DNA from: Roseiarcus sp963761435
GTDB lineage: Bacteria; Pseudomonadota; Alphaproteobacteria; Rhizobiales; Beijerinckiaceae
Assembly (NCBI GenBank): GCA_963761435.1
Contig: CAVXHJ010000010.1
Span: forward strand, 682,001 to 746,000
Reading direction: 5' to 3'
Length of the DNA stretch: 64,000 nucleotides
The notes beneath the pieces are model-generated. The model saw only the letters and a list, made by a program, of their open reading frames with translations, searched no databases and had not been told where the DNA came from. The position numbers and the translations under genes are program-made. This document shows, in pieces, positions 10,217-20,067 of the stretch (positions are counted from its first letter, which is position 1; every line of letters starts with the position of its first letter).

Positions 10217-10891
10217 GCGAAGCGGCGTCCGCGTCGGAATGGACGGAGGCCGGGACGCAAGCTCTTCGCGGGCCCCTGCGAATTCATCTTCGCCGCCGCG
10301 AGATCGGACGGGTTGCCGCCGGCCGGGCCGCCGGAAATCGCCTTCGCCGGGCGCTCGAACGTCGGCAAATCCTCGCTCGTCAACGCGCTCACGGGCCGAT
10401 CGGCCCTCGCCCGCACGTCGCGCACGCCCGGCCGGACGCAGGAGCTCATCTTCTTCGACCTCGACGGCAAGGCGCGGCTGGTCGACATGCCGGGCTACGG
10501 CTACGCCGCGGTCGCCAAGGCGAAATTCGTCGCCTGGGGCGCGCTCGCGCGCGACTACCTACGCGGCCGCGCTTCGCTCGTGCGCGTGTTCGTGCTTGTC
10601 GACGGCAGGCATGGCCTGAAGGACAAGGATCATGAGACGATGCGCGCGCTCGACTCGGCCGCCGTGTCGTATGCGGTCGTGCTGACCAAGGGCGACGAAG
10701 TGAAGGCCGCTGACCGCGGCGCGCGGATCGCGGCGACGCTCGAGGGATTGCGCAAACATGCCGCGGCCTATCCCGAAGTGCTCCTCACCTCCGCGCGGAC
10801 CGGGGATGGGGTTGCGGAACTGCGCGCCCGTATCGCGCAGCTGCTGGCCGAGCGGAGCGGCGGCGCGTCTCATCCCCTGAGCGAGCGATAA
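10213..10891 (+). CDS. engB: Ribosome biogenesis GTPase EngB/YsxC (one-base frameshift in sequence)
   Basis: TRAFAC-class GTPase needed for 50S subunit assembly. G1 is GRSNVGKSS, G3 is DMPGYG and G4 is TKGD. The ATG at 10213 overlaps the yidC stop (ATGA), giving MSEAASASEWTEAG. The reading frame then changes at 10251-10255: CCGGGACGC must lose one G to give AGRKLFAGP, the usual start of the family. Corrected length is 225 residues. The 3' end overlaps the convergent epoxide hydrolase gene by 22 bp. Confidence 0.93.
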
Positions 10892-12022
10892 AAGGCTCGC
10901 ACGTCGTCGGCGAGCAGGTCGGGCTGCTCCATTGCGGCGAAATGGCCGCCCTTCGCCATGACGGTCCAGCGGCGAATGTTCGTGAACATCGGTCTCCGCC
11001 AGCGATCGCGGGGGTCTCAGGATCTCGCATGGGAATTCGGCGTATCCGGTCGGCGCCGTGACCGAGGCGCCGTCGGGAATCATCCAGGGTCGACGGCGGC
11101 GGAAGTAGTAGGGGTAGAACGACGATCCGATCGCGCCGGTGAACCAGTAGAAGCTGATGTTCGCGAGCATCTGGTCGCGGGTGAAGGCGCTCTCGACATC
11201 GCCGCCACAGTCCGACCACGCCCGAAATTTCTCCACGATCCACGCCGCGAGCCCCGCGGGAGAATCGGTGAGCCCGAAGCTCAGGGTCTGCGGGCGGGTG
11301 CCCTGAATCCAAGTGTACCCGGTCTCCTCGCTCAGCCAATGGTTGAGCTGATCGAGAAAGACCTGCTCTTCCGGCGTCGGGTTCTTGACGCGCTCCGGCT
11401 CGCGGCGGACAGCCAGGAAATTCACATGAATGCCGATGAGCTTGTCGGCATGCACGCAGCCCATGCGCGCGGCGGTGATGGCGCCCCAATCGCCGCCCTG
11501 CACCGCGAAGCGCCTGTAGCCAAGCGTATCGGTCATGAGATCGGCGACGCAATCGGCGATCTCCTCGACGCCAAAGCGCTTCTGCCCCGGCCTGAACGAC
11601 AGGCCATAGCCGGGCAGCGACGGCGCGACGACGGTGAAGGCGTCCGCCGGATCGCCGCCGAAGCTCGCCGGATCGGTGAGGCGGGGAATGAAGTCAATGA
11701 ACTCGAACACTGAGCCCGGCCAGCCGTGCATCAGAAGCAACGGCATGGGATCAGGCCCCTTTCCCGGGACATGCAGAAAGTGCAGGTCGTACTCGGATCG
11801 CGCGATCTTCAGCTGCGGGAATTGATTCAGCCGCGCCTCCTGCGCCCGCCAGTCGAAGCGCCCACGCCAATAGGCGACGAGATCGCGCAGGTAATCGACG
11901 CTCGTCCCATAGGCCCACGGGCCGCCCGGCGCGGAATCGGGGAAACGCGTGCGCGCGAGGCGCTCGCTGAGGTCGGCGATCTGCTCGTCGGGGACGCGCA
12001 ATGTGAACGGCTGCGGCGACAT
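10870..12022 (-). CDS. Epoxide hydrolase, microsomal type (one-base frameshift in sequence)
   Basis: Alpha/beta-hydrolase that adds water to epoxides by way of an alkyl-enzyme ester. An N-terminal EHN domain (residues 1-80) is followed by the oxyanion motif HGWPG (99-103) and the nucleophile elbow GGDWGA with Asp178. The frame breaks near 10991; dropping one C restores MFTNIRRWTVMAKGGHFAAM, which carries the conserved catalytic-His region, and the stop at 10870. Corrected length is 383 residues. The ATG at 12022 follows GAGGAGC. The natural epoxide is unknown. Confidence 0.9.
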
Positions 12023-12184
12023 CGCTTGCTCCTCGAACAGCGCTTGACGACGATCCTCGAATGGACGCGGCGCCCAGTCAAACGCCCGGCTCCATCGCCG
12101 AATCGAGGCGGCACGCTCCGCGACCGGCCCGCGAAGCCATCCATCGGATTGACCCGATTGAGCCTCAAGGGCGATGGTCAGCTC

Positions 12185-12814
12185 ATGAGAAGCCACTACA
12201 ACGCCTTCGCCGGGGGCGACGTCGGCCGCATCGAGGCGCTGAGCGACGGGGTCTTCGCCTTCGCGGCGACGGTGCTGATGCTGGATTTCCGCTCGCCCGA
12301 GCCTGCCGACATCCACTCGGAGGCCGAACTCTTGAGCGCCCTTATCGCCTCATCGCACCGGCTGATGCCGTGGCTGCTCAGCCTGCTCACGCTCGGCATC
12401 TTCTGGGTCGCCCAGCAGACCCAGCTCAGCAATCTCTCCCGCTCGAACCGCGACTTGACCTGGCTGCATCTCGCGTTTCTCGCGATCATAACGGCCTTGC
12501 CGTTCACGACCCGGCTGCTCGCGGATTTCTTCACCTACCGCACAGCGTTCCTGATCTACTGGCTCAACATCTTCCTGCTCGGCGCGGCGGTTTACGTCAC
12601 CTGGGCCTATTCCGAACGCGCGAAACTGCTTCGGGAAGACGCGCCCCCAGCGTTGTTGGGCGCCTTTCGCCGGCGGGTGATCGTCGCCCAGTCGCTCTAT
12701 GCGGTCGGCGCGCTCGTTGGGCTTGCGAGCGTGCCCCTCGGACTTGCGTTCATCATCCTCATCCAGCTCAACTACGCCGTCGCGCCGAGGCTGCCGATCC
12801 TGTCGCGGCTTTAA
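12185..12814 (+). CDS. TMEM175/DUF1211-family integral membrane protein
   Basis: 209 residues, about six hydrophobic helices. The first helix carries the family signature RIEALSDGVFAFAATVLML, matching the RxxxFSDGVFAI pattern of bacterial TMEM175 potassium channels, with Leu in place of the usual Phe. Bacterial members form tetrameric potassium-permeable channels; that role is inferred, not shown. The ATG at 12185 is the only in-frame start near the signature. It is divergent from the epoxide hydrolase and ends 7 bp before the pobA stop on the other strand. Confidence 0.85.
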   Translation: MRSHYNAFAGGDVGRIEALSDGVFAFAATVLMLDFRSPEPADIHSEAELLSALIASSHRLMPWLLSLLTLGIFWVAQQTQLSNLSRSNRDLTWLHLAFLAIITALPFTTRLLADFFTYRTAFLIYWLNIFLLGAAVYVTWAYSERAKLLREDAPPALLGAFRRRVIVAQSLYAVGALVGLASVPLGLAFIILIQLNYAVAPRLPILSRL

Positions 12815-12821
12815 CGCGCGT

Positions 12822-14000
12822 TCAGGGCTCGAACGGCAGACCGGCGTATTGCTCCGCCATGACGGCCGCGGCTTGTTTCGAACGGTGGAGATGGTCGAAT
12901 TCGCTGAGCTTGACCCTGGTCTCGAACGCATCGTCGTCGGGAAAGACATGCAGGAGCTTGGTCAGCCACCAGGAAAATCGCACCGCCCCCCAGACCCGTC
13001 TCAGCGCCATGTCCGAATAGCTGTCGAGGTAATGGTCGTCGCCCTTGGCGAAATGCGCGGTAAGCGCGCGGTTGAGATAGAAGACGTCCGAGATCGCCAG
13101 ATTCAGGCCTTTCGCCCCGGTCGGCGGGACGATATGCGCGGCGTCGCCGGCGAGAAAAAGCCGGCCGTAGCGCATCGGCTCGGCGACAAAGCTGCGCAAG
13201 GGCGCGATCGATTTCTCGATCGACGGGCCCGTCACGATCTTGCGGGCAATGTCGTCGGGAAAGCGCCGCTTGAGCTCGTCCCAGAACCTGTCGTCCGGCC
13301 AGTCCTCGATCCGCGCATCGAGGCCGCACTGGATGTAGTGGCGGCTCAGCATCGGGTTGCGCAGCGACGCGAGCGCAAATCCGCGGTCGTGCCGGGCGTA
13401 GATGACATCACCGACCGGCGGCGTCTCCGACATGATTCCGAGCCAGCCGAACGGATAGGCGCGCTCAAAGGTCCTGAGCGTCTCCTTCGGGATGCTCTGG
13501 CGCGAGACGCCGTGGAACCCGTCGCAGCCGGCGATGAAGTCGCATTCGAGCGTCTCCGTCACCCCGCCTTTGTCGTAAGTCACCTTCGGGGCGGCAAGGG
13601 TTACGCCGTGGAGGCGCACATTCTCGGCCTCTTCGACGATGCGCCCGCCGTCGCGCTCGCGGAGGCGGTACAATTCCTCGGTGATCGCCGTCTGCCCGTG
13701 CGACCACATCGAGCGACCTGCGTGGGTCTTGGTGTCGATGAGAAGCGGCTCGCGATCCTGCCACACGATCCAGCTGCCGTCGTGCTCATGGCCCTCGCGG
13801 TCCATGCGCTCGCCCGCGCCCGCGTCGCGCAGCACCTTCACCGATCCGGGTTCGAGCACGCCGGCGCGAATGCGGGTGAGGACATGCGCCTTGCTCTGCC
13901 GCTCGAGGACGACGCTGTCGATCTTGTCGAGATGCAGCAAATGCGACAGGAGCAGGCCGGCCGGCCCACCCCCGATGATCGCGACCTGCGTGCGGCGCAA
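12822..14000 (-). CDS. pobA: 4-hydroxybenzoate 3-monooxygenase
   Basis: FAD-dependent, NADPH-using hydroxylase turning 4-hydroxybenzoate into protocatechuate for the beta-ketoadipate pathway. 392 residues, matching PobA length. Visible marks: the dinucleotide fold VAIIGGGPAGLLLSHLL, the active-site segment RIRAGVLEPGSV, FIAGCDGFHGVSRQSIP and the second FAD motif GDAAHIVPPTGAKGLNLA. The TTG at 14000 is chosen because it follows GGGAGGATAAA and starts exactly at the fold; an upstream open frame is unconserved. No protocatechuate-ring-cleavage genes are nearby, so it stands alone here. Confidence 0.94.
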   Translation of the reverse strand: MRRTQVAIIGGGPAGLLLSHLLHLDKIDSVVLERQSKAHVLTRIRAGVLEPGSVKVLRDAGAGERMDREGHEHDGSWIVWQDREPLLIDTKTHAGRSMWSHGQTAITEELYRLRERDGGRIVEEAENVRLHGVTLAAPKVTYDKGGVTETLECDFIAGCDGFHGVSRQSIPKETLRTFERAYPFGWLGIMSETPPVGDVIYARHDRGFALASLRNPMLSRHYIQCGLDARIEDWPDDRFWDELKRRFPDDIARKIVTGPSIEKSIAPLRSFVAEPMRYGRLFLAGDAAHIVPPTGAKGLNLAISDVFYLNRALTAHFAKGDDHYLDSYSDMALRRVWGAVRFSWWLTKLLHVFPDDDAFETRVKLSEFDHLHRSKQAAAVMAEQYAGLPFEP

Positions 14001-14008
14001 TTTATCCT

Positions 14009-14160
14009 CCCTCGCCCCTTTCCCCTCGGGAGAGGGGCGGGGTGAAGGGACCATGCCGTCAGTCGAAAGGCAAATGCAGCGCGGCGCGGACTCGGGCGAG
14101 ACCGCTGTCGCCTCGGCTCTCCAACACTCACCCCGGCCCCTCTCCCAGGGGAGAGGGGGT
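14009..14160. repeat. RIME-like palindromic repeat, copy A (intergenic)
   Basis: Two palindromes, TCCCCTCGGGAGAGGGG near 14020-14037 and CCCTCTCCCAGGGGAGAGGG near 14138-14157, bracket about 100 bp of unrelated sequence between pobA and the ABC1-kinase gene. The pattern matches Rhizobium-type intergenic mosaic elements. The RNA hairpins could also act as a boundary between the two same-strand genes. Confidence 0.7.
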
Positions 14161-14167
14161 TTGCGCC

Positions 14168-15646
14168 TTACAACCCCACCGCCTCGAGCGCCCCGGCCTG
14201 CCGGCGCGAGACCTCCTCCTCCTCGAAGCCGGCGATCGCGTCCTCGTAGATGCGGTGAAAGTTGAGCCTGGCGCCAAGCCGCAGGAACGCGCCGCCGAGG
14301 CCGATCGTCGCCCGCTCGAGAAAGACGAATTCGCGCGGCACGCGCAAGCCGCCGCCCTCGGCCTTCAACGCCCGCATGACCTGACCAATCTCGCGCCGTC
14401 CGTAATCCGCCGGCTTGACTCCGTCGGCGGCGCTGCGCACCCGATCGTCGAGAATCGGGCCGCACATGAACCGGGCCCAGATGGTCATCGCCTCGGTCGT
14501 GCCGGGCGTGAGCCTTGGAAAGCCCCACATCGCATAGGCGTCGGCGGTTCGCGCCCTGTCGTTCGCCTTCAGCGCCCGATAAAGCTCGACCACCCCGAGC
14601 ACGAACCGCGGCGGAAAGATGCGCACGCAGCCGTAGTCGAACAGATTGACGCCGTCGACCTCGCGTGTTTCCCCCTCCCCCGACGCCGCGACCGTGTAAT
14701 TGCCGAGATGCGGATCGCCGTGGATCACGCCATAGCGCAGGAACGGGCGCCACCACGCCTCGAACAGCCCGACGGCGATTGCGTTCCGCGCCTCCTGGGA
14801 CGCGGTCTCGAAGGCGACGAGCGGCTCGCCGTCGAGCCATTGCAGCGTCAGAAGCCGGCGCGTCGAAAGGCTTTCGTCGACGCGGGGCACGCGCACGAAC
14901 GGCCGGTCGGCGAGCATGACGCGATAGAGGCGCGCGATCTTGGCCTCGTGCTGATAGTCGAGCTCCTCGCGTACCCGTTCCCTGATCTCGCCGGCGATCT
15001 CGCGCGTATCGATCGGCGCGCCGGCGCGGCGACGCAGCGAGAACAGGAGATCGAGGTTCGCGAGGTCGGTCTCGACCGCCGACGCCATGTCCGGATATTG
15101 CAGCTTGCAGGCGAGCCGCTCGCCCTCGAGGCTGGTCGCGCGATGCACCTGCCCGAGCGAAGCGGCCGCCGAGGGCTTGAAGTCGAAATCCGCAAAGCGC
15201 TCGCGCCAGTTTGGCCCGAGTTCGGCCTGCATGCGGCGGCGCACGAAACCCGCCCCCATTGGCGGCGCCTGAGACTGGAGCCGCATCAGCTCGGCGGCGA
15301 ATTCCGCCGGCAATACGTCCGGGATGGTCGACAGCATCTGTGCGACCTTCATCAGCGGGCCCTTCATCGAGCCTAACGCGGATGCAAGCGCCTTGGCGTC
15401 CGTTTCACGCCCGCCCCCGCGCAGCCGGTTGACGCCGACCCTCGCCGCGAGCGCGCCGGCGTTGACGCCGAGGCGCGCGTAGCGCGTTGCGCGGGCGCTC
15501 AGGCGGTTCGCTTCGTTGTCATGGGTCCAAGACCGGCAATTCTCCGAGCTCGCGGGGCTCATGGGGATTCCAAGACAGGCCAGCAAGGTCGGAAGATCCT
15601 TTTCACCGTGATCGCGGAAGCGCGGCGACTGGTGTGCGTCGTTCAT
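14168..15646 (-). CDS. ABC1/UbiB-family protein kinase-like ATPase
   Basis: About 492 residues with the ABC1 layout: KGPLMKVAQMLS (the KxGQ-type helix, here KVAQ), SAAASLGQVHRA (the Ala-rich nucleotide loop), a lysine strand ERLACKLQYP, and the catalytic HGDPHLGNY followed by DYGCVRIFPP. This group includes UbiB/COQ8, which support ubiquinone biosynthesis, but many soluble relatives have no known role. No C-terminal membrane helices are evident, so it is not classical UbiB. The start is uncertain: ATG 15646 or ATG 15562. Confidence 0.85.
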   Translation of the reverse strand: MNDAHQSPRFRDHGEKDLPTLLACLGIPMSPASSENCRSWTHDNEANRLSARATRYARLGVNAGALAARVGVNRLRGGGRETDAKALASALGSMKGPLMKVAQMLSTIPDVLPAEFAAELMRLQSQAPPMGAGFVRRRMQAELGPNWRERFADFDFKPSAAASLGQVHRATSLEGERLACKLQYPDMASAVETDLANLDLLFSLRRRAGAPIDTREIAGEIRERVREELDYQHEAKIARLYRVMLADRPFVRVPRVDESLSTRRLLTLQWLDGEPLVAFETASQEARNAIAVGLFEAWWRPFLRYGVIHGDPHLGNYTVAASGEGETREVDGVNLFDYGCVRIFPPRFVLGVVELYRALKANDRARTADAYAMWGFPRLTPGTTEAMTIWARFMCGPILDDRVRSAADGVKPADYGRREIGQVMRALKAEGGGLRVPREFVFLERATIGLGGAFLRLGARLNFHRIYEDAIAGFEEEEVSRRQAGALEAVGL

Positions 15647-15689
15647 AGTCGTGTCGGAACGACGCTTACCCGCCAGCCGCCACAATCTG

Positions 15690-16441
15690 ACCGGGAATTT
15701 CGGGATGCCGGTTTTTCATCGCGTCGGCGTAAGCGCCTCGACGCCTCCGAGATAATTTCAGGACGCCCGCGAACACTGGCGTAAGGTACAAGTTGGCTTC
15801 GCGAACCGTTCGTGAGCGCGAAGCGGATGACGAAGCCGCGTGCGAGCAGGATCCTGTCGCGGATCGTAGTGAGGGCGATATGCGACGACGGATGCCGGCG
15901 AGATCGAGCCGCGGCATAACGGCGTCGCCTTCCACAGGCGGACGAATATAAGGCTGAGCGCAGCGTCGCGGTCGATGATTGCGTCAGCCGGACCGTCAAC
16001 AGGCTCGGCGATAGAGCAGTTTCAAGCCTACGATAGTCATAAACCGAGATATCGGCCGACAGGGTCGAGCACGTCTCGCATTCATAGTCCGTGTCGCGTT
16101 CGGGCGTAGGTCGCGGCGCGCGCGAGAACGCGAACTCCACTCGCGACGCGCATGCGGTGACGCCCCGGCGCTCTCAACGTCAGCGCCGTAAATCCTCCCG
16201 GCGAGCAGGCGGCCGCAAGCGATCTCGTCGACGCCCATATGCATCTGCCTCCAGCGAGACCGTCGCGGCGATCTTCCAGCCGAACAGCGGCTTCTCGTTC
16301 AACGCCTCGACCTTCGCCTGATCGCAAACCTCCCGCCCGGCATGATGGGCGCAACGGAGAAGGCAGCGCATCGATCGCCCGGCCTTCGCGCCAGCAGCGC
16401 GTAAGCATGTCCGACGCCTTCTGCACGGAAGCCCCGTCCAT
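15690..16441 (-). pseudogene. 2-keto-4-pentenoate hydratase-like gene, multiply frameshifted
   Basis: No continuous frame exists, but fragments in successive minus-strand frames line up with the hydratase/FAH fold: LTRCWREGRAIDALPSPLRP, then QAKVEALNEKPLFGWKIAAT, then HMGVDEIACGRLLAGRI, then RMRVA and VEFAF, then a weaker SRFMTIVGLKLL. Each early change of frame reads as one extra base. The 3' third (below about 16000) is not recognisable and the end is uncertain. It may be a decayed gene or a badly sequenced one. The fold family is clear in the first half; substrate is not inferable. Confidence 0.65.
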
Positions 16442-16477
16442 TCCCCGCCCCCCTCCAGCGCCCGTGTGCTTCCCGCC

Positions 16478-18314
16478 CTACGCCATCGCCTCGAGCTCGC
16501 CGATCATACGCTCGATCACTGACAAGCCGATCTTCCAGAAGCCCGGGTCTTTCGCGTCGAGGCCGAATGGCTCAAGCAGCTCGGAATAGGACTTCGAGCC
16601 GCCGGCCGCGAGCATCGCGAGATATCGCTCGGCGAAGCCTTCCCGCGAACGCTCGTAGAGGCCGTAGAGCGAATTCACCAGACAGTCGCCGAACGCATAG
16701 GCGTAGACGTAGAACGGCGAATGAATGAAGTGGCCGATATAGGCCCAATAAGTCTCATAGCCAGGCTTAAGCTCGATCGCCGGGCCGAGACTTTCGGCCT
16801 GCACGCTCATCCACAATTGGCTGATCCGATCCGCCGTCAGTTCGCCGCTGCGGCGCTCGAGATGGATGAGCCGCTCGAACTTGTAGAACGCGATCTGGCG
16901 CACCACGGTGTTGAGCATGTCCTCGACCTTGGCCGCGAGCATCGACTTGCGTTCGGCCGGGTCGGTGATCGCCGCGAGCATCGAGCGGAAGGTCAGCATT
17001 TCGCCGAAGACCGAAGCCGTTTCGGCGAGCGTCAGCGGCGTCGGCGCCATGAGCGCGCCGTTGACGTTGGCCAGCACCTGATGGACGCCGTGGCCGAGCT
17101 CGTGCGCGAGCGTCGTCACGTCGCGCGTCTTTCCCAGGTAGTTCAGAAGAATATAGGGATGCGCCGAGGGCGTCGTCGGATGGGAGAAGGCGCCGGGAGC
17201 CTTGCCCGGCCTCGCCGGCGCGTCGATCCACCGCTCGTCGAAGAAGCGTCGGGCGATATCGGCCATGCGCGGCGAGAATTCGCGATAGGCGCCGAGCACC
17301 GTGTCGCGTGCGGCCTCCCAGCGATAGACGCGCCGCAGAGCATTGGGCAAAGGCGCGTTGCGGTCCCAGTGGTCGAGGCGCTCCCTGCCGAACCAGCGGG
17401 CTTTCAGCGCGTAATAGCGATGCGACAGACGCGGATAGGCGTCCGTCACCGCCGCGACCAGCGCGTCGACGACCTCGCGCTCGACCCGGTTGGCGAGGTG
17501 CCGCGAATCCGCCACGTCGGCGAATTTGCGCCAGCGGTCGGAGATCTCCTTGTCCTTGGCCAGCGTGCTCATGATGAGAGCGAACAGCCGAAGGTTTGCG
17601 CCGAGCGTCGTGGCAAGCGTGTTCGCCGCCGCCTCGCGTTTCTCCGGGTCCGGGTCCTGCAGCTTGCCGAGCAGCGGCTCGAGGCTCAGGCTTTCGCCTT
17701 CAAAGTCGAACCTCAAAGCCGCCGTCGTGTCGTCGAACAGCCGGTTCCAGGCGGCGCCGCCGCTGACCGATTTCTCGAGGAACAATCGCTCGAGATCGTC
17801 GGGCAGCTGATGCGGCTTCTCCTTGCGAATGTCCTCGAGCCAGGGACGGTAATGTCCGAGCGCCGGCGCTCGCATCGCCGCCTCGAGCTTCGCATCATCG
17901 ATGCGGTTGAGCTCAAGCTCTAAGAACAGGAGATCGCCGGCGAGCGCCGTCACCCGCTCGTTCGTGTCCCCGTAGAACTTCGCCCGCCGGGCGTCGCTCG
18001 TATCGGAGGCGTAAAGCAGCGAGGCGTAGGACATGAGGCGGCCGGTCAAATCCTGCATCGACTCGTAGACCCGGACCGCGGCGGCCAGCGTGTCGCCCGC
18101 GTCCGTCCGGTCGGCGAGTTCCGGCAAGCTTGCCGCGGTAGGTTTCGGCGAACAGCTTCGCCTCCCGCTCGGCGCGCTCGAGGTCGGCGGCGAAGTGGGG
18201 CGAGTCCATGCCTTCGTACAGGTCTTCGAGCCGCCACTCCGGCAATTGCCCGAGATCCGTCGACGAGGGCGGCGGCGCCACGGCGGCGTCAAGAGAATGG
18301 GCCGAAAAGCTCAT
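16478..18314 (-). CDS. pepF: M3-family oligoendopeptidase F (one-base frameshift in sequence)
   Basis: Cytoplasmic zinc endopeptidase acting on short peptides. The zinc site is TTLAHELGHGVHQ with a downstream glutamate in ETASVFGEML. The start MSFSAHSLDAAV at 18314 is preceded by AAGGGGC. The frame changes near 18127: removing one T from AAGCTTGCC gives KLPELADRTDAG and joins the long downstream frame. Corrected length is 611 residues, usual for the family. The left flank is the hydratase remnant; the right flank faces the divergent sigma-54 regulator. Confidence 0.93.
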
Positions 18315-18484
18315 GGAAAAAGCCCCTTTTGGCTCTTGCTAACGCGTCCGCGGCTGCTGCGCGCCCATAAAGCGGTGCTTCCGGAGAGAGGGCGGGTCGG
18401 AAAGGGACAGCATTAACATCGCATTTACCGTGATGACACACTGTGGCGCAATGCGCGGCCTTCGAAGCCGCCTTCGGGACGACG

Positions 18485-19972
18485 ATGACCGCTCTCATAC
18501 TCATTGTTGATGACGATCCCATCCAGCGCCGCCTGCTCGAGGCGATGGCCAGACGCTTCGGCTATGACGCGGAAACCGTGGACTCTGGCGAAGCCGCGCT
18601 CACGCGCCTCGAGGCCAGCGACAGGGCGCCGGTCAATCTCGTCATTCTCGACCTCGTGATGCCGGATCTCGACGGCATGGGCGTATTGGCGCGGATGCGG
18701 GGGCGCGACATCGCAATTCCCGCAATCGTCCAGACGGGCCTCGGCTCCATCGAGGTCGTCGTTTCCGCAATGCGGGCGGGCGCGACCGATTTTGTCGTCA
18801 AACCGGTCGGCGCCGAACGGCTCCAGGTTTCGATCCGCAATGCGTTGCGCGTCGACGCGCTCGAGGACGAATTGCGCCGGGCGACGCGGCGCAACGCGGG
18901 CGAACTCAGCTTCCGCGATATTGTCACCCGCGCCGAATCGATGGCGCGGACCGTCCGGCTCGCCGAGCGCGCCGCCAAGTCGAACATCCCGGTGCTGATC
19001 GAAGGCGAATCCGGCGTCGGCAAGGAACTTATGGCGCGCGCGATTCAGGGCGGCTCCGAACGGCGAGGCAAGCCGTTCGTCATCGTCAATTGCGGCGCGC
19101 TGCCCGAAATGCTGATCGAGTCGATCCTGTTCGGGCACGAGAAGGGCTCGTTCACGGGGGCGATTGAAAGGCACACAGGCAAGTTCGCCGAGGCGAACGG
19201 CGGGACGCTCTTCCTCGACGAAATCGGCGAGCTGCCAGCTGAAGCTCAGGTCAAGCTCCTGCGCGCGCTGCAGGAGGGCGAGATCGACCCGGTCGGCTCG
19301 CGGCGCCCCGTCAAGGTGGATTTCCGCCTGGTGTCGGCGACGAACCAGAACCTAATCGAACTCGTCAAAGCCGGGCGCTTCCGCGAAGATCTCTTCTACC
19401 GCCTGAATGTGTTCCCGATTTCGATTCCTCCGCTCAGGGCCCGAATCTGCGACGTGCCGGATCTGGCGATGCGCTTTCTCGCCCGCTTCTGCGTCGAGGA
19501 GGGCAAGCGCATCCGCGGGCTCGCAAACGAAGCGCTCGCGCTTCTCACCGCCTACGATTGGCCGGGCAACGTCCGTCAGCTCGAGAACGCCATGTTCCGC
19601 GCGGTGGTGCTGGCCGACGGCGACGAACTGACGGTCGCCGAGTTTCCGCAGATCGCGGCGCAGGTCGCGGGCTACGACGTGCGCATTCCGCCTGCGCCGC
19701 CACCGATCGCCGCCGATCCGACAGCCGCCCTCGACTTCCAGCCGACGATCCTCGACCGCGACGATCCCCATTCGCTGAGGCTCATCAACGACAACGGCGA
19801 TGTCCGCATGCTGGAGGAGATCGAGACCGAGGCGATCCGCTTCGCGCTCGCCCACTACCGCGGGCAAATGTCGCAAATGGCGCGCAAGCTCGGCATCGGG
19901 CGCTCGACACTTTATCGCAAGATGAAGGACATCGGAATCGCTGATGACATGCTCGGCGACGCTGCGGCATAA
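18485..19972 (+). CDS. NtrC-type sigma-54-dependent response regulator
   Basis: 495 residues: receiver domain (1-120, phosphoacceptor Asp56 in LVILDLVMPDLDG), AAA+ domain with Walker A GESGVGKE and Walker B GGTLFLDEIGEL, and a Fis-type HTH at the C-terminus (MSQMARKLGIGRSTLYRKMK). The sigma-54 contact loop reads GSFTGA rather than GAFTGA. No partner sensor kinase is in the window, so the signal is unknown. The ATG at 18485 gives MTALILIVDDD, the standard receiver start. Its stop overlaps an upstream ATG of the next gene's frame. Confidence 0.95.
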   Translation: MTALILIVDDDPIQRRLLEAMARRFGYDAETVDSGEAALTRLEASDRAPVNLVILDLVMPDLDGMGVLARMRGRDIAIPAIVQTGLGSIEVVVSAMRAGATDFVVKPVGAERLQVSIRNALRVDALEDELRRATRRNAGELSFRDIVTRAESMARTVRLAERAAKSNIPVLIEGESGVGKELMARAIQGGSERRGKPFVIVNCGALPEMLIESILFGHEKGSFTGAIERHTGKFAEANGGTLFLDEIGELPAEAQVKLLRALQEGEIDPVGSRRPVKVDFRLVSATNQNLIELVKAGRFREDLFYRLNVFPISIPPLRARICDVPDLAMRFLARFCVEEGKRIRGLANEALALLTAYDWPGNVRQLENAMFRAVVLADGDELTVAEFPQIAAQVAGYDVRIPPAPPPIAADPTAALDFQPTILDRDDPHSLRLINDNGDVRMLEEIETEAIRFALAHYRGQMSQMARKLGIGRSTLYRKMKDIGIADDMLGDAAA

Positions 19973-20067
19973 TGGGGGCCAAGCGTCGGCGGGCGTCGGC
20001 CGGAACGAGCGCGGCCCCGAAGCGGGCGGAGTGTGAGCGGCCGTCAAACGGCGCGGCGGAGCGGCGA

